Positions 21,829 to 34,392 of a DNA stretch of 64,000 nt are shown in pieces (the stretch's first letter is position 1; the number at the start of each line of letters is the position of its first letter). The notes under the pieces are model-generated. The model saw nothing but the letters and a program-made list of their open reading frames with translations. It was not told the origin of the DNA and searched no databases. Location of the stretch: NCBI GenBank assembly GCA_961205875.1, contig OY540810.1, positions 33,852,001-33,916,000 of the forward strand, read 5' to 3'. A program made the position numbers and the translations under genes. Origin of the DNA: Sialis fuliginosa (lineage: Eukaryota > Arthropoda > Insecta > Megaloptera > Sialidae).

Positions 21829-24800
21829 ATGTCGTCCGATAGAGAAGATTCAAATTCATGCGAAGATATTAGAGATGCGCCTGGAATGTTAGACAATATT
21901 ATTTCTAATATTGTTGAACCATTATCGGCAACTACAGAATCTGATTTTGATGAATTTCTTGATGTACCTGAATCAATCGCAGTTGAAGTTGTTAACGGAG
22001 AAAACATAGTAACTACAGAGAAACAAGATGAAGGTAAACACATATTCAATATTAAAATAAGACTTATGATTTTATTGTAAACGGTGAGATATAATATATC
22101 ATAAAAAGGAACTATATTTTACTTTTATGTATTAAATATATTTTCAGTACCGCAGGAAGATATTATACCTTTTTGTACAATCCATAACCCACCTTTAAAA
22201 TTCAAAGCTTTACAAAGGAAGGTATTTATCCCAGGAGTTGATATTAAAGTAACTATCATTGACCATGAAAGAAGTGTTACGGCTCACTTACTCAATCCTA
22301 ATTTGTAAGTTATTATAAATGTTTTTTTAAGTTAAATAAAATAAAAGGTAATTATTTTTTAAGGTATACAATTCGATTTGAACATGGAGATTACTCGTGG
22401 GTTGTTAATAAACGATATAAACATATTCATCATTTACATAGAGAACTGCGGTTATTCAGGGCATCATTAAATATACCAATTCCTACGAAGTCACATAAAG
22501 AAAAACGTGCTAGTTTCAAAATGAGTTCAGAGAATGATAAAGGAAAAAAGAAAAGTGCTTTACCAAGGTCTGTATATTTTTTTTATTTGTTGTTGACCTA
22601 GAAATCACATAATTATTATGCCAATAATAGTGTATATTATGTATATAATTATTATTTGATGTAATAGCTTCTTGTTTTTTAGTTTAGTTTAATTTATATT
22701 TCATTTATTTATTTGGCTAGGTTCCCTAACAGACCAGAAGCATTTATACCTTACGAACATATAGGTGAAAGAATTAAGCAGCTAGAAGAATATTTAAATA
22801 ATATTTTGAAAATTAATATCTACAGAAATCATCACGAAACGGTATGAATATGGTTATGTACAGGTTGTTTAATAAGTAATGTGTTCTATTTAAGTCATTA
22901 TTATATACTTTATTAACTTTTTTACAAAAGTTAAAAGCTTGAAAATGGTTTTCAAAAATTCTCTACTGGTTATTTTATCTAACTAACTACACTTTGACTT
23001 TAACTGTAATTTATACTGACTCTGGCAGAATGAATGTTTTATTTGAATTAAATCCATGCAGAGGCCAAGCTAGGGCTTGTTGCGCTTCCGGTTATATATT
23101 TTTTTTTGGTCATCGTTAGCTATTGCTAAATATGCAAATGTAGATTTCACAAAAACAGTTATAGAAGGTTTTATCAAAAAGTAGTTGTTAAGTTGGAACA
23201 TGTGACAAATAATTATGGAATAGGATGGTAATTACATTTTAGATTAGATAGTACTAGTCAAAAAATATATATATATATTTAAAAAATATAACATTGCTTA
23301 TCGAATAATTTGATAATAACGCTGTACGATAGTGAAACATATGTTTTAATTGATACAGAGTATAATCTATATGATTTATTTTAGATACATTTTATGCAAG
23401 TTTCAAATTTATCATTTGTAAATGGCCTTGGAGGCAAAGGTAAGGAAGGAGAAATATTAAAAAGAACCGGCAGCACTCTCCCTGGACAATCTGGATGTAA
23501 TTTTTGTGGACTTGTTGAAAATGGTATATGTGTCAGGTAATTTATATTTAACTATGAGTCTATAATCGAGCTAGCAGTAATTGTCAAGCTGTCGCTCTTG
23601 TTTTAGATGCAATTATTTTTGGAGCGATATAATGTGTGGATCATGGCAGAAGAGATGGTTCTTTGTTAAAGATACATTCTTTGGCTATGTTAGTCCTAAA
23701 GATGGTATCATAAGAGGTGTTATTTTATTTGATCAAGGGTTTGAAGTGTCATCTGGCATGTATTCTACAGGCTTACATAATGGTTTACAAATTTTAACTA
23801 ATTGTCGCCAATTGGTAATAAAATGTTGGACTAAAAGGAAAAGTAAAGATTGGATGCAGTATTTGAAAGATACTGCACATCATAAAGGTACGTTATAACA
23901 TTTTAAATCTGTTACTGAAAGTGGAAAAATTAATATTTAAATATATTAATCGTATTACTTTTTTTCTAGCTAGTGATTTTATTTTACCGAATCCACATTC
24001 TTCATTTGTACCTATGCGTCCATCCACAAAAGCTGCTTGGTTTGTTGATGGTGCAGATTACATGAAAGCTGTCGCATACGCTTTAGAAGCAGCTAGAGAA
24101 GAAATATATATCGCTGACTGGTGGCTCAGTCCTGAAATCTATATGCGTAGACCAGCTGTTGAAGCAAATTACTGGCGGTTGGATGTCATATTGAAACGAA
24201 AAGCTGTACGTTTGTATTTGTCATTATTTTATTGTTGATATATAAAAAAAATTTACATTTCCTTTAAAACTGTTAAAATGTTATTTCATTTTTAGAATGA
24301 TGGTGTAAAAGTTTTTGTACTCTTGTACAAAGAAGTTGAATTAGCACTCGGTATAAATAGTTATTACAGTAAACAACGTTTAATTGACGGATCGCCAAAT
24401 ATAAAAGTACTGCGACATCCTGATCATGCAAAAAAAGGAGTTTATTTCTGGGCTCATCATGAGAAAATTGTAGTCGTTGATCAATCTTATGCATTTGTAG
24501 GAGGAATTGATCTTTGTTATGGCAGATGGGACAATTTTGAACATCGGTATGAAATTTTTTGACACAATATTTATTTGGATATTTTATTTTGATTTTAATT
24601 TTCAGACTTACAGATCAAGGTGGAATATCAGTGAAAAGAAAAGATAGAGCAGCTGATTTACAACCAAGTGATTCATGCGAATCAGAAACTATGCAATATA
24701 TAGACAATGCTAAACACATAAGTATAGATACGGTTGACGATGCAGAAATGAAACAAATGACTTGCGAAGACAACAGGGAAAATATTGAAAATGATTTGTT

Positions 24801-27290
24801 TTCATTTTCTACACCTGATAATATAAAGTGCAATACACCTGAAATGGAACGAAAAAATCCTTTAGGAAAATTCAAAGATAACGTAAAATCAAAAACAAAA
24901 GATTTTCTTAACAGATTATCAAATCATCCAACAGAAGAAGACAAAAAAAATGCAGCATTAACTGAAGAAGCGGTTGAACCCCAAAAACCTAGGGTCAGTT
25001 CTGATCAGGAACTAATTAATGGTTTATCAGGATCAGCAAAATTCTGGATTGGAAAAGATTACGTAAATTTTATTTTGAAAGATTTTTCAAATTTGGAACT
25101 ACCGTTTCTTGATTTTATAGATCGTCTCAAAACTCCACGTATGCCATGGCATGATATTGGTGCAATGGTACGGGGGCCTGCAGCTAGAGATGTGGCGCGT
25201 CATTTCATTCAAAGATGGAACTCAACAAAACTTGAAAAAACTAGAGAAGATAATTCGTATCCATATTTAATGCCAAAAAGTTACGACTGTAGTGATCATG
25301 AGTTAGATTTAGGAAATGTTACAGAACATAACGTCACTTGTCAGGTTCTACGAAGTGTAAGCAATTGGTCAGTTGGATTTTTGGACTGTGATCAAGTGGA
25401 GCAAAGTATACATGATGCTTATATCAAAGCTATCAATCAATCGCAGCATTATATTTATATAGAAAATCAATTTTTCATCACTTTAGCAATGGGATCAATT
25501 AATGTTCGAAATCAAATAGGGGAAGCATTATATAAAAGAATTAAAAAAGCTCATAGAGAAAAACAAATATTTAGGGTTTATGTTGTAATGCCTCTTTTAC
25601 CTGGATTTGAAGGAGAAGTCGGGGGTGAGAAAGGAACCGCCATACATGCAATAACTCATTGGAATTATGCCTCAATATCAAGGTACATATTGAAGTATTA
25701 TTAGAAAAACAATGTAAATTGCTTAACATTTCCATTGATTTTATTTACTGTTTGTTGCTTTATGGAGCTATTTCTTGTGACTTTTAAACAGCTCATATAA
25801 TTTTATTATTGTATGTAATATTATACTATAATATATGTGTATATTAGGGTGGGCCAATTTACCAACCAACCTCGGCTACCCCTTTACGTGAAAGTACTCT
25901 CAATTCTAAGAAAAAACGCCCATGTCACTATACATTCAACTTTAGTTTGGTGTATTTTTGAATTCAATATGTATGTTAATATACATGAAAATTTACAATT
26001 TTTCATTGATTTTTTTTAAGCAAAACACCAACCCAAGGGTTTTTGGGTACGAGAATTCCGAATTTGACATCTATTTTTTCCTTGAGCGTCACGTGGCGCC
26101 AGTTTTGGAAACAAACTTCAAAGTTTTTTTGATTTTACCCAAACAAAATACCAAGCTATGTGTTTTTCAGCACGATAATTCTGATTCTGATGTTCATTCG
26201 GAATCCTCGTACCCAAAAACCCTTGGGTTGATGTTATGCTTAAAAAAATCAATGAAAAATTGTAAATTTCATGTATTAACATACATACATATTGAATTCA
26301 AGGGACTCAATCTTAAAATTTTCAATCAAAAATGCGGTAAACTAAAGTTGAATGTAGAGGTATAGTTCCATGGGCATTTTTTCTTAGAATTGAGAGTACT
26401 TTCACGTAGGGGGGTAGCCGAGATCGGTAAAATTCCTTCCATACAATTTGGCCCACTCTTGTGTGTATGTAAAACTATTTTTTTCATTTTAGAGGGAAAG
26501 AATCACTCATCAGTCGTTTAATTGAAGCAGGAATAACTGACCCTTCCGAATATATATCGTTTTATGGTTTGCGTAACCATAGTGTTTTAAATGATGCACC
26601 TATAACCGAGCTGATATATGTACACTCTAAACTGATGATTGTTGATGATTCTACAATGATCTGTGGATCAGCAAATATCAATGATAGGTCGATGTTGGGA
26701 AAGAGAGATTCAGAAATTGCCGTTTTAATAAAGGTATGTTTGTTTTATTTTTTAGCATATTAAATTATTTTACATTTTTAATATTATTTTATAGGATGAA
26801 GAATTTATATCAGGTATAATGAACGGACAATCAGCACCATCAGGAAAATATTGCGGTTCTTTACGTAAATATTTATTTAAAGAGCATTTAGGTATTTTAA
26901 GAAGAAATAAACCAAATATTGACGTCAGTGATCCAATATCTGATAAGTTCTACAAAGAAACTTGGATGAGAATAGCTGAAATAAATACAGAAACATACAC
27001 AGATGTTTTCAACTGTATTCCATCTGATAAAGTTTTAAATTTTGAATCTTTGAAAGAAAATAACGCTAAACCTCATTTATATGTCGCGGAACCAATTATT
27101 GCAAATAAATTATTGTCGGAAATTCAAGTATGTAAATTTTTTATTATTTATTATTTAAAATTATATTGATATATTTTTGTTAATTTAGGGTCATTTAGTT
27201 AAAATACCACTGAAGTTTTTACAAGATGAAATTCTTACACCAGCTGGAGGAACTGTAGAAGGTATGATGCCTACATCACTATGGATATAA
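21829..27290 (+). CDS. Pld: Phospholipase D (PX-PH-HKD type, PLD1/2-like)
   Basis: Twelve coding exons join in frame: 21829-22033, 22148-22304, 22364-22567, 22721-22841, 23385-23536, 23607-23887, 23970-24205, 24296-24546, 24606-25682, 26493-26733, 26795-27127, 27189-27290. They encode 1119 residues. An in-frame TAA directly upstream supports the ATG. Residues about 1-70 are an acidic leader, about 70-225 a PX domain (binds phosphoinositides) and about 230-375 a PH domain. The first catalytic motif is HHEKIVVVD (H507, K509, D514) and the second is [10 protein letters not shown] (H939, K941, D946), both complete HxKxxxxD. PLD-specific blocks [10 protein letters not shown] and IENQFF are present, and the C-terminus ends MMPTSLWI, as eukaryotic PLDs end near a W plus one residue. 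Human PLD1/2 are about 930-1070 residues long. The variable loop between the halves (about residues 545-705, K/E/D-rich) corresponds to the PLD loop. The enzyme hydrolyses phosphatidylcholine to phosphatidic acid and choline at cell membranes. Intron 9, between the two HKD halves, holds a transposon (25846-26458). Confidence 0.97.
25846..26458. mobile_element. Long-TIR element in intron 9 of PLD
   Basis: The ends agggtgggccaat and its near complement ttggcccactct start arms of about 200-260 bp. The arms share ctcggctacccc, acgtgaaagtactctcaatt and 'caaccaagggtttttgggtacg'-like words. About 150 bp of unique centre remains. No protein is encoded; the open frame at 25958-26365 is arm sequence. 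The T/A-bounded ends suggest a Tc1/mariner-like MITE, but no clean target duplication was seen. It lies inside the intron and leaves the splice signals intact. Confidence 0.82.
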
Positions 27291-27655
27291 ATAGTATGAA
27301 AATATATATACGTTAAATCAAGAACGTACCCAGGGAATATCAAAAAAATTTGAGTTCTTCTCTTAGTTAAGTTAAAAATTTTATAATTATTAAAATTATA
27401 TATAAGGTCAATTTAAAAACAAGTTATCGATTTTAAATTCATAAAAAAATTATATTGCTGCAATTGTTCATGATATACTTTAAATTGAAATTAGTGGCTT
27501 ACTCAGGACCAGTAAATAATTTTTACAATTAATTTATGTATTCCTACAGATAAGATAAAATGCCTTAATTATTCAAGCAATAATAGCAATTAAGTTTAAT
27601 TTTATAGATTAATAATATACCAGTATATTTTATTACATAATTTTGATCCTTTACA

Positions 27656-27661
27656 AATAAA
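27656..27661 (+). terminator. Possible PLD polyadenylation signal
   Basis: AATAAA 366 bp past the PLD stop codon. It is the standard hexamer, but similar words are common here, so usage is uncertain. Confidence 0.3.
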
Positions 27662-28724
27662 AAATATGAATTATCCATTATCTTTTTAAATGTCAGGAAT
27701 CAAGTCAGAACCATACATATTTTTCTGATTTATATATAATTCTATACTGCCGCCATGCCGTAATGCATTTTACTGTTGACACCATTAGTCATACAGTTTT
27801 TATTACGAGTAAAAACATGCAACGTGTACATATTTATTTATTTATTTTAATTTCTTACAGCAGCATTTTATAGAGAATTAAATTTCCTACAACAAAGATC
27901 ACAAGTGCTTAATTCATAGATCCAGTATTTTTAAAGATATGTTCGTTTAAACATCATAAAAAATAAAATCCAATTTTTATGTTAATTTTTATACAAACAT
28001 ATCTTAAAAATTACTGAATTTTTGAATTGAGTACTTAATTCTCTACAAAATATTGCTCTGAGAAATAAAAAAAAAAATTTTTTCAACGAGCCATTTACGT
28101 GTAACTAAAAAAGTAATTTTTCCCATGTTAATCAAATGGGAAAAAGACTCGGTTTGCGCCGTACACAGATTTGATCTATGAGTCTGAAATTATGGGACAA
28201 TTAACTTTTGATCCAAAGTTAAAACATAGGCCAATGAACCGAAAAAATAAAATTAAAAAAACACCCTAAGTAGATATGATTTTTGAATGATACCGATCTA
28301 TTCAAAAGTATTTTCTATATGCATATTCTATTATCTATCCATTGGTCCCTTAAATTGTTTAATGGATAATCTAAGTTTTATAAATATAGTCATGACAATT
28401 AATAGTAATTTATGAATAACCACACTTAATAAAAATATGTTTAACGTTTCTTGTTAAGCTTAAAAATTTACATTTATTTATTAAAAAAATTATTGATTTA
28501 TTTATTAAGTTCAAAAAACATAAAAAAATTTATTTGATGTGATTTATATTATATTTTATTAATTGTGTTATTTTTTCTATTGATAGTCGTTATCATATCA
28601 TTTATACACTATTTTAAATAATATATATTTTATTATATTTATACATGTGCTAATAACATATATTTTACATATTATGAATATGTATTTTTTACTGGAAAAC
28701 AGAGAAACTGCGGTTTTTTTAGTC

Positions 28725-28854
28725 ACTAATTAAATACACCTTAAGCACTAAAAAAGAGTCTGGAATTGTTAGGCTCTTGATGAGGACTTCTTGTGAAGTC
28801 GAAATACGAGTCGAGTGCCATTGTTTTCTTGTAGTTAAGGTGTATTTAATTAGT
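28725..28854. repeat. Small inverted-repeat element (20-bp perfect ends)
   Basis: actaattaaatacaccttaa at 28725-28744 is the exact reverse complement of 28835-28854, enclosing 90 bp that include 'cttgatgaggacttcttgtgaagtc'. It could be a MITE or a rearranged retroelement end. Confidence 0.6.
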
Positions 28855-31211
28855 TTAAGTAAATATGTATTTTGTTTAGTTTAGGAATGCAAACCAAACT
28901 GATACCAAACCAAAATGGTATTTTTAAACCAATTCAGGTCAGATAAAATGTGTATAAAATATAGAAAAATATCGTTTGGTTTCCATTCCTGTTTTATATT
29001 TTTATGTAAAATTCTTACTAATCAACACAGAATAATAAGTATACTAATCAAATTTTAAACTATCTTTGGTACTTGTCCATTATATCCCCACCTTTTGCAG
29101 ATGGCAAGTGTCATGAAGTGTATAATTTGATCAGCGCCTATGTGTGTAAAGTGTGTACTATTAATTTCAATATTTTTAAATAAGCAATTATTGTATATTC
29201 AGTTATTATTTTCAAAAACTTTAACATGGTAATTAAATTATGCATAATGCAAAATTCAATCGAACTATCCTTGGTTAGGACAATCTATTGGGACAAAATC
29301 GGGTTGTTTAATTTTGTTAGGTTAATATGCAATAATATTTTTAAAGTAATAATCCACATTTTACTCACATTGGCGCTGATCATATCTTATAATACATGAG
29401 ACTTGCACATCTGCAAATCCGGGGATATAATAGACAATGTATTTTATATTAATGCTCAAATTGGACCATTTAAAAAAAGTCCAATATACAAAATTTTATG
29501 CTCAAATAAAGAATAAGTCATTGTCAGTGAGGAAATTCTAAATAATTTAATTTTGTTCCAATTTGATCATCACAATAAATATTTATAATGTTCACTATAT
29601 TTTATCAATAATTCAATAGTTTCATATAAAGTTTTATATTTTTATACATTTTTATAAAAGATACGTACAACCATACAATAATTAATATAACGCTAGAAAT
29701 TAGAAATAGAAACCCACATTTTTGTTTATCTGATGATTTATAGGTTATGAAGCATATTAGTACACGCAGACCCAACAAGCACAACAGAACATTTACTATT
29801 TTTTACTTACTGCTTTGAGTCATAAAATTCCAAATTAAAGTCATTGGATAGTAAAGGAAAAACTTATATCTGTTGCATTTTTCACAAACGAATCTCTAAT
29901 GCAAATGTGTCTGTGTTCATATGTACCATAACCTATCAACAATTAAATTTAATTCACATATTAAATCCTGCAGATTTATTTATTGTAGCAATAATATTTA
30001 TTATGCCTAATATATTAGTATTTTAAATCTGTTATGAAAAAGTATTGTTTTTATAAAAATGACCCTTTTATTTTTTATATCTTCTATTTTTATTTTATTT
30101 ATACAATTTAATTTTTCATTTACAGATATTTTTCCAGTATTATTATTTCATTCCAGTAAGAGTGTTCAATGGTTTAAAAAATCTATTTGTTACCCCCTTC
30201 CATTCTTAAAACCTGTTCAATTATTGGTATAACCAGGGCTCAACAAATAAAATAAAAAAATATTGATAACATATTTTTATGTACCAGCATTTCTGTTGTC
30301 ATTAAGCGAGCAAGTACCAATTTTGCCTGGCTGGGATTTGTCAAGCTCTAGTTATATAATAATTAGAGATTGGAAAAATAGTTTTTCAACTATTGCGTAA
30401 AAATGCATTTATTTTAATTTTTATTACATACATATCTCCACCATTTACAGAAAACACAATTTGAAATCAACTATTTGCAACTACCTTTCCAACTATTTTT
30501 AAACTATGTGCGACGCTTTTTACTGCTTTGTTTGCACTAATTATTATTAAATCGTAAAAAAAACTATTTACCAACTATTTTCCGAAAAAAATTCAACTAG
30601 TAACTATTTCATTGAAAATAACAACTATTTTTTCAATCTCTAATAATAATATGAGGAGGTGAGTTCCAAAACTCGTTCTTTCCATTTAAAATAAATCGAG
30701 ATGTCAGTGTATTTTTTTAAAATGAAACGAACAAGTTTTGGATTATGTATAATAATTAATAATATAATTGTTTCTAAATTTTTAATATTATTATTTTACT
30801 TATACTAATGCACTAATTTAATTTTAACTGACCTTTAATGTTTAGGCATATTCTTTAAGTATATTTATATGTTAAACATGATATTATATTGTTTGATATT
30901 TGATGTTTTTATTATTTTTATAAAATGTTAAAAATGCTTAAAAAGCAATCATATTTTATTAGTTATAGCTCATAGAAATAAAGATATTTTATAAAAATTA
31001 AAAAATTACATACGGCTATAATTTATAGGTTTAGGAAATATATAGTATGTATTCTTAAAAAGAAATTTATTTTTTATAGTTTAGTTTTAATATAGGTATA
31101 TTAAAATTTAAAACAAAGCATACCTACATCTAAAGACCTTTCTTTTATTTAGTAATTAAATTAAAAGATATATATATTTAGTTATTTAATCGTACATCTA
31201 AAAGTCAAGGG

Positions 31212-31371
31212 TAGGGCCGTAACTACCATAGGGTAGTAACCCCCCCCCCCCAGGTCAATAAAATTGTAGACTGGGGTAGCAACGAAAAAAAAGGTCTCCA
31301 ATATTTATATTTTGCATATAGTGAGGGCTCCTCGGTTACTTGCTACCCCAGAGCCTCTAGTTACGGCCCTG
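31212..31371. mobile_element. hAT-like MITE with 8-bp duplication (160 bp)
   Basis: The ends tagggccgtaacta and tagttacggccctg form the terminal repeat. The flanks GTCAAGGG (31204-31211) and GTCAAGAG (31372-31379) match at 7 of 8 positions, as expected of an aged hAT duplication. It carries a C-run at about 31230-31241. A relative fragment starts at 33632. Confidence 0.8.
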
Positions 31372-31476
31372 GTCAAGAGTGGGTTTAATGGCAGTAATTT
31401 CTATCTAGAACAATACTAAAACAACCTGGAATTGTTGAAATAACAACTTCTAGTAAGAAAATATTGTCTCCCCTCA

Positions 31477-31615
31477 TGCCGTGTTCAGACCGAAAAAACA
31501 AAACAGCAACATCGTGTCTTTTTGACAAAAGTGCAATAAAGCCTATGCATTTTTAAATACGACGTGTTTTCAAACACCGTGTTGCTGTTTTGTTTTCTTT
31601 GGTGTGAACACCGCA
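31477..31615. mobile_element. PIF/Harbinger-like MITE (139 bp), copy 1
   Basis: It begins TGCCGTGTTCAGACC and ends GGTGTGAACACCGCA, with inverted repeats extending about 40 bp (aaaacaaaacagcaacat). It is nearly identical over its 139 bp to the copy at 54732-54870, which has exact TAA duplications. Flanks here are TCA and TTA, a mutated TWA duplication. The near-identity indicates recent movement. Confidence 0.85.
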
Positions 31616-32193
31616 TTACAGATCACAATCCAGAGGACATATTTCGAAAAAATCCCCTTATCTAATTTTTAACTCACTTCCCTCCTGCCCTTAGAATGAA
31701 AATCTTGATCTAACCTTGTGAATGTGTTTCAATTTTGTGTAATTGTTTAAAAAATTATACCTACCTTAAGCCTCTATTATACAAAAATGTGTTTGTTGTG
31801 AAATATGAATAAATATATGTATATTTTCTTATAATTTTAGTATTTGTGTAAAATAATATATTTTATTTCAGGCGTCTATTTAAAAAAATTCTTTAGAATT
31901 TTAGTGAAAGGTGAAATAGAAAAAATAAACATTAATATTTTTTAAAATAGCTCTCTACCACTATAATAGAACCGGAGAAATAACGTCGTGAAATTAGGTC
32001 TCCGCCCATCGTAATTTAGTTTACCAAGACAATGTGAGCTTTTTTTGCTCTTCAGCATCAAAAAGTTTAACCATCTTAAAAAATAACGATCTGTTCAAGA
32101 CCTTCCCTTTACCGAAGCCAGGGGCAGTTGCCTAGTTTGCCTAATATGTAACGTGCCACTGTTCCTTACGAGGCTCCTATTTAACGTATCATA

Positions 32194-32466
32194 CAGTGGC
32201 GTAAGCCAATTTTTTTAAGGGGGTGTCAATAAACAAGGGTACCATTAAAGATGTATGTAGAATGTACATTATACATATCATGCCCCTCACATCTTATCGC
32301 GGGTTCCAAAAAAATATAACATTTTTTACCAATGACCTTTTTTGCGATTGCCTCTTCACGACCAAAAAAAAAACAGTTTGTTGACTCCCCGCACCGAGCC
32401 CTGTGAGGCCATGATACATATATAATACGCGGTGTAATTAGCTGGCCCCCACTGGTTGCACCACTG
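32194..32466. mobile_element. Probable hAT-like element
   Basis: Left CAGTGGCGTAAGCCAAT and right TGGTTGCACCACTG are imperfect inverted ends of the CAGTGGCGTA type. The body has 'tgcccctcacat' and a short T/A-rich core. Flanks GTATCATA and CAAAAGAA do not match, so the borders or the duplication have decayed. Confidence 0.45.
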
Positions 32467-32469
32467 CAA

Positions 32470-33620
32470 AAGAACCAGGCCCCCTTGCCCCATGCGCCTG
32501 TTTATAAGTACGGCTCTGTCCCTACATATTCCCACTTGTTCCGCCATTACTGAAAAAGAGCAAAGTTCGTAACAAATTCTAAATAATATTTACCCTTCAG
32601 CCGCCCTTCACCACATCTTATGAATTTTTTTCACAGTTATGTTTATATTACGAGTATAATAGATATCCGAAAGATAATATTACAGGACAATATGCTGGTC
32701 TGCTAATTGCGGCACTAGCGCAAATATAAAATGGCGCGTCACATAACATATGATATTTATGTATAGATTTTATATTTTCCGATTTACTTTTTCAATACCT
32801 AATTGTTTGTAAATTGCATTTGAACGTATGCGTAGTAGTAATTTGGGGACGGCCTTGAGACAGTCGTAAATAAACAAGCCGAAAGTGCAAGTTGATTCAT
32901 GAATTTGCGTTCAAGGTCATAATTCATTATGGTACATTGACAGCATTTCGCTTGCATGTTGCATATCGGAAACGTCAGAGTAGCAAAAGGAGACAACACA
33001 GTGGCGCCACAAGGTACAGTTATTGGAGATGTCAACAGAAAATATAATCACCCGAACACACAATTGTTTTGTAAGCAATGAATGTGGTAAAACCGGTTGT
33101 ACACACATTTCAATAACCGCAGTGTTTTATATTTGTTTCTTGCCGTTAGTTCATACCGCCGACACTAGAGTGCGTCTATGTAAAAACATTTTATAGTGAT
33201 TTATTGCAACAATTAATATTAATTTGTAATTATCCAGTTGTAGGCACAGAATAATGTGGTATATACTAGAGATGGAAAAATGAGTCTTTTTATTGATTTG
33301 AACTTGAGTCACTTTAGTTAATTCAGTAACAAAAAGATTCGTTCCTCTTGAATTAGTTTAGTCCTTTAGTCAAAATAGTAATCCCTTAATTTAAAAGTCA
33401 TTCCGATTTTATGCTTGAGTCCACAAAAGATTCATTACCTAAGAAAATAAAAAAAGTTTGTGATTTCGTACCTATATATGCGTGAGTCCACTTGTTTTCA
33501 TTACCTAAAAAATATCCCTTGGATATTACTTTTTACTGATTATTTAAAAAAAAAAAATGAATCTTGATAACCTAATGTCAAAAGTCATGAATTACTCATA
33601 AATTACACATATCTAGTAAT
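32470..33620. other. Gene-free stretch, unexplained less A+T-rich patch
   Basis: No gene is supported. The patch at about 32850-33180 is less A+T-rich than its surroundings and has overlapping minus-strand frames of 63-78 codons without splice context. It may be an old promoter or repeat. The rest, including 33300-33560, has repeated 'gagtc' and 'attacctaa' words but no clear unit. Confidence 0.4.
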
Positions 33621-33631
33621 GCCCCCATCCC

Positions 33632-34260
33632 AGAGCCGTAACTAGAGGCTCGGAGGGCCCCGGGGCAGCAAGTTATCGCGGGTCCCACATATAATTTTTT
33701 TTTTACAATTTTGAAGTTTGTGACTATTTTCGAAAAAAACAAGTTTTTCAATAAAAATGTGAATGTTTTCAAATTTTAATTATTAATATTGCTTCCTCTC
33801 AATATAGAAGATACGAGAAGTTATGTGATCGTTTCAGATTGAGACAAAAAAAAAGTTCTCCAATTTCAAAATTTTAAATTGATTTATCCGTTTCACGTCA
33901 AGACAAACACTTTTCGTTCCGTGTCTGTCTGTCTGTCCGTGTGTCCGTCCGTCCGTCTGTCCCCTGAATCCTTGTCACACGCATAGCTCATAAACCACTG
34001 AACCGATATTATTGAAACTTGGTCGGATAGTTGGGTTTGGTTTGAGGATGGTCCCATTTCAAAATCATCAAAATCGTGTGTAAGGGAGAGCGGTGACACC
34101 CCAAAATATTTCTTTTTTCAAGATATCTCAAGAACGACACATTTTACGAGAAATTTTATAGAATATTTTTTGTAGAGCATTAAATTTCCTATAATATGGG
34201 TCTACTACGTTTGTTGTAAAATATTCCCTTACAAAGATTTATCTCAATTTATTTTAAAAA
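33632..34260 (+). repeat. hAT-end fragment followed by dispersed repeat copy
   Basis: 33632-33700 starts cagagccgtaactagaggc and relates to the element at 31212. 33785-34260 is the second copy of the family at 3560, with 'cacttttcgttccgtgtctg', a (GTCT/GTCC)n run at about 33924-33963, 'aaccgatattattgaaacttgg' and 'gaggatggtcccatttcaaaat'. No coding frame is kept. Confidence 0.6.
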
Positions 34261-34301
34261 TTCGTATTTTGTTTTTCTAAATTGATATTTGATTGGATAT
34301 A

Positions 34302-34381
34302 TTAAATGTCATTTTGACGTTTTAAATGTCATTTTGGCGTTTTAAATGTCACTTTGATGTTTTAAATGTCATTTTGACAAT
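34302..34381. repeat. 20-bp tandem repeat, four units
   Basis: ttaaatgtcattttgacgtt and variants start at 34302, 34322, 34342 and 34362. It directly precedes the ~160-bp array; whether the two arose together is unknown. Confidence 0.85.
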
Positions 34382-34392
34382 TAAGTTGAATA

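Larger units (their letters stand above)
27291..31200. other. Gene-free stretch downstream of PLD
   Basis: This is 3.9 kb of very A+T-rich sequence with no supported exon. The start is PLD 3'UTR: the AATAAA at 27656-27661 is one candidate signal. A 20-bp perfect inverted pair lies at 28725-28744/28835-28854. Two related 'gatatcccc' to 'gtgctgatca'-like words around 29085-29135 and 29370-29430 suggest another small inverted repeat ('atatccccaccttttgcagatg' versus 'catctgcaaatccggggatat'). Confidence 0.5.

Noticed and set aside
25958-26365. 135-codon frame inside PLD intron 9
   Set aside because: It is the arms and centre of an inverted-repeat transposon, flanked by well-supported PLD exons.
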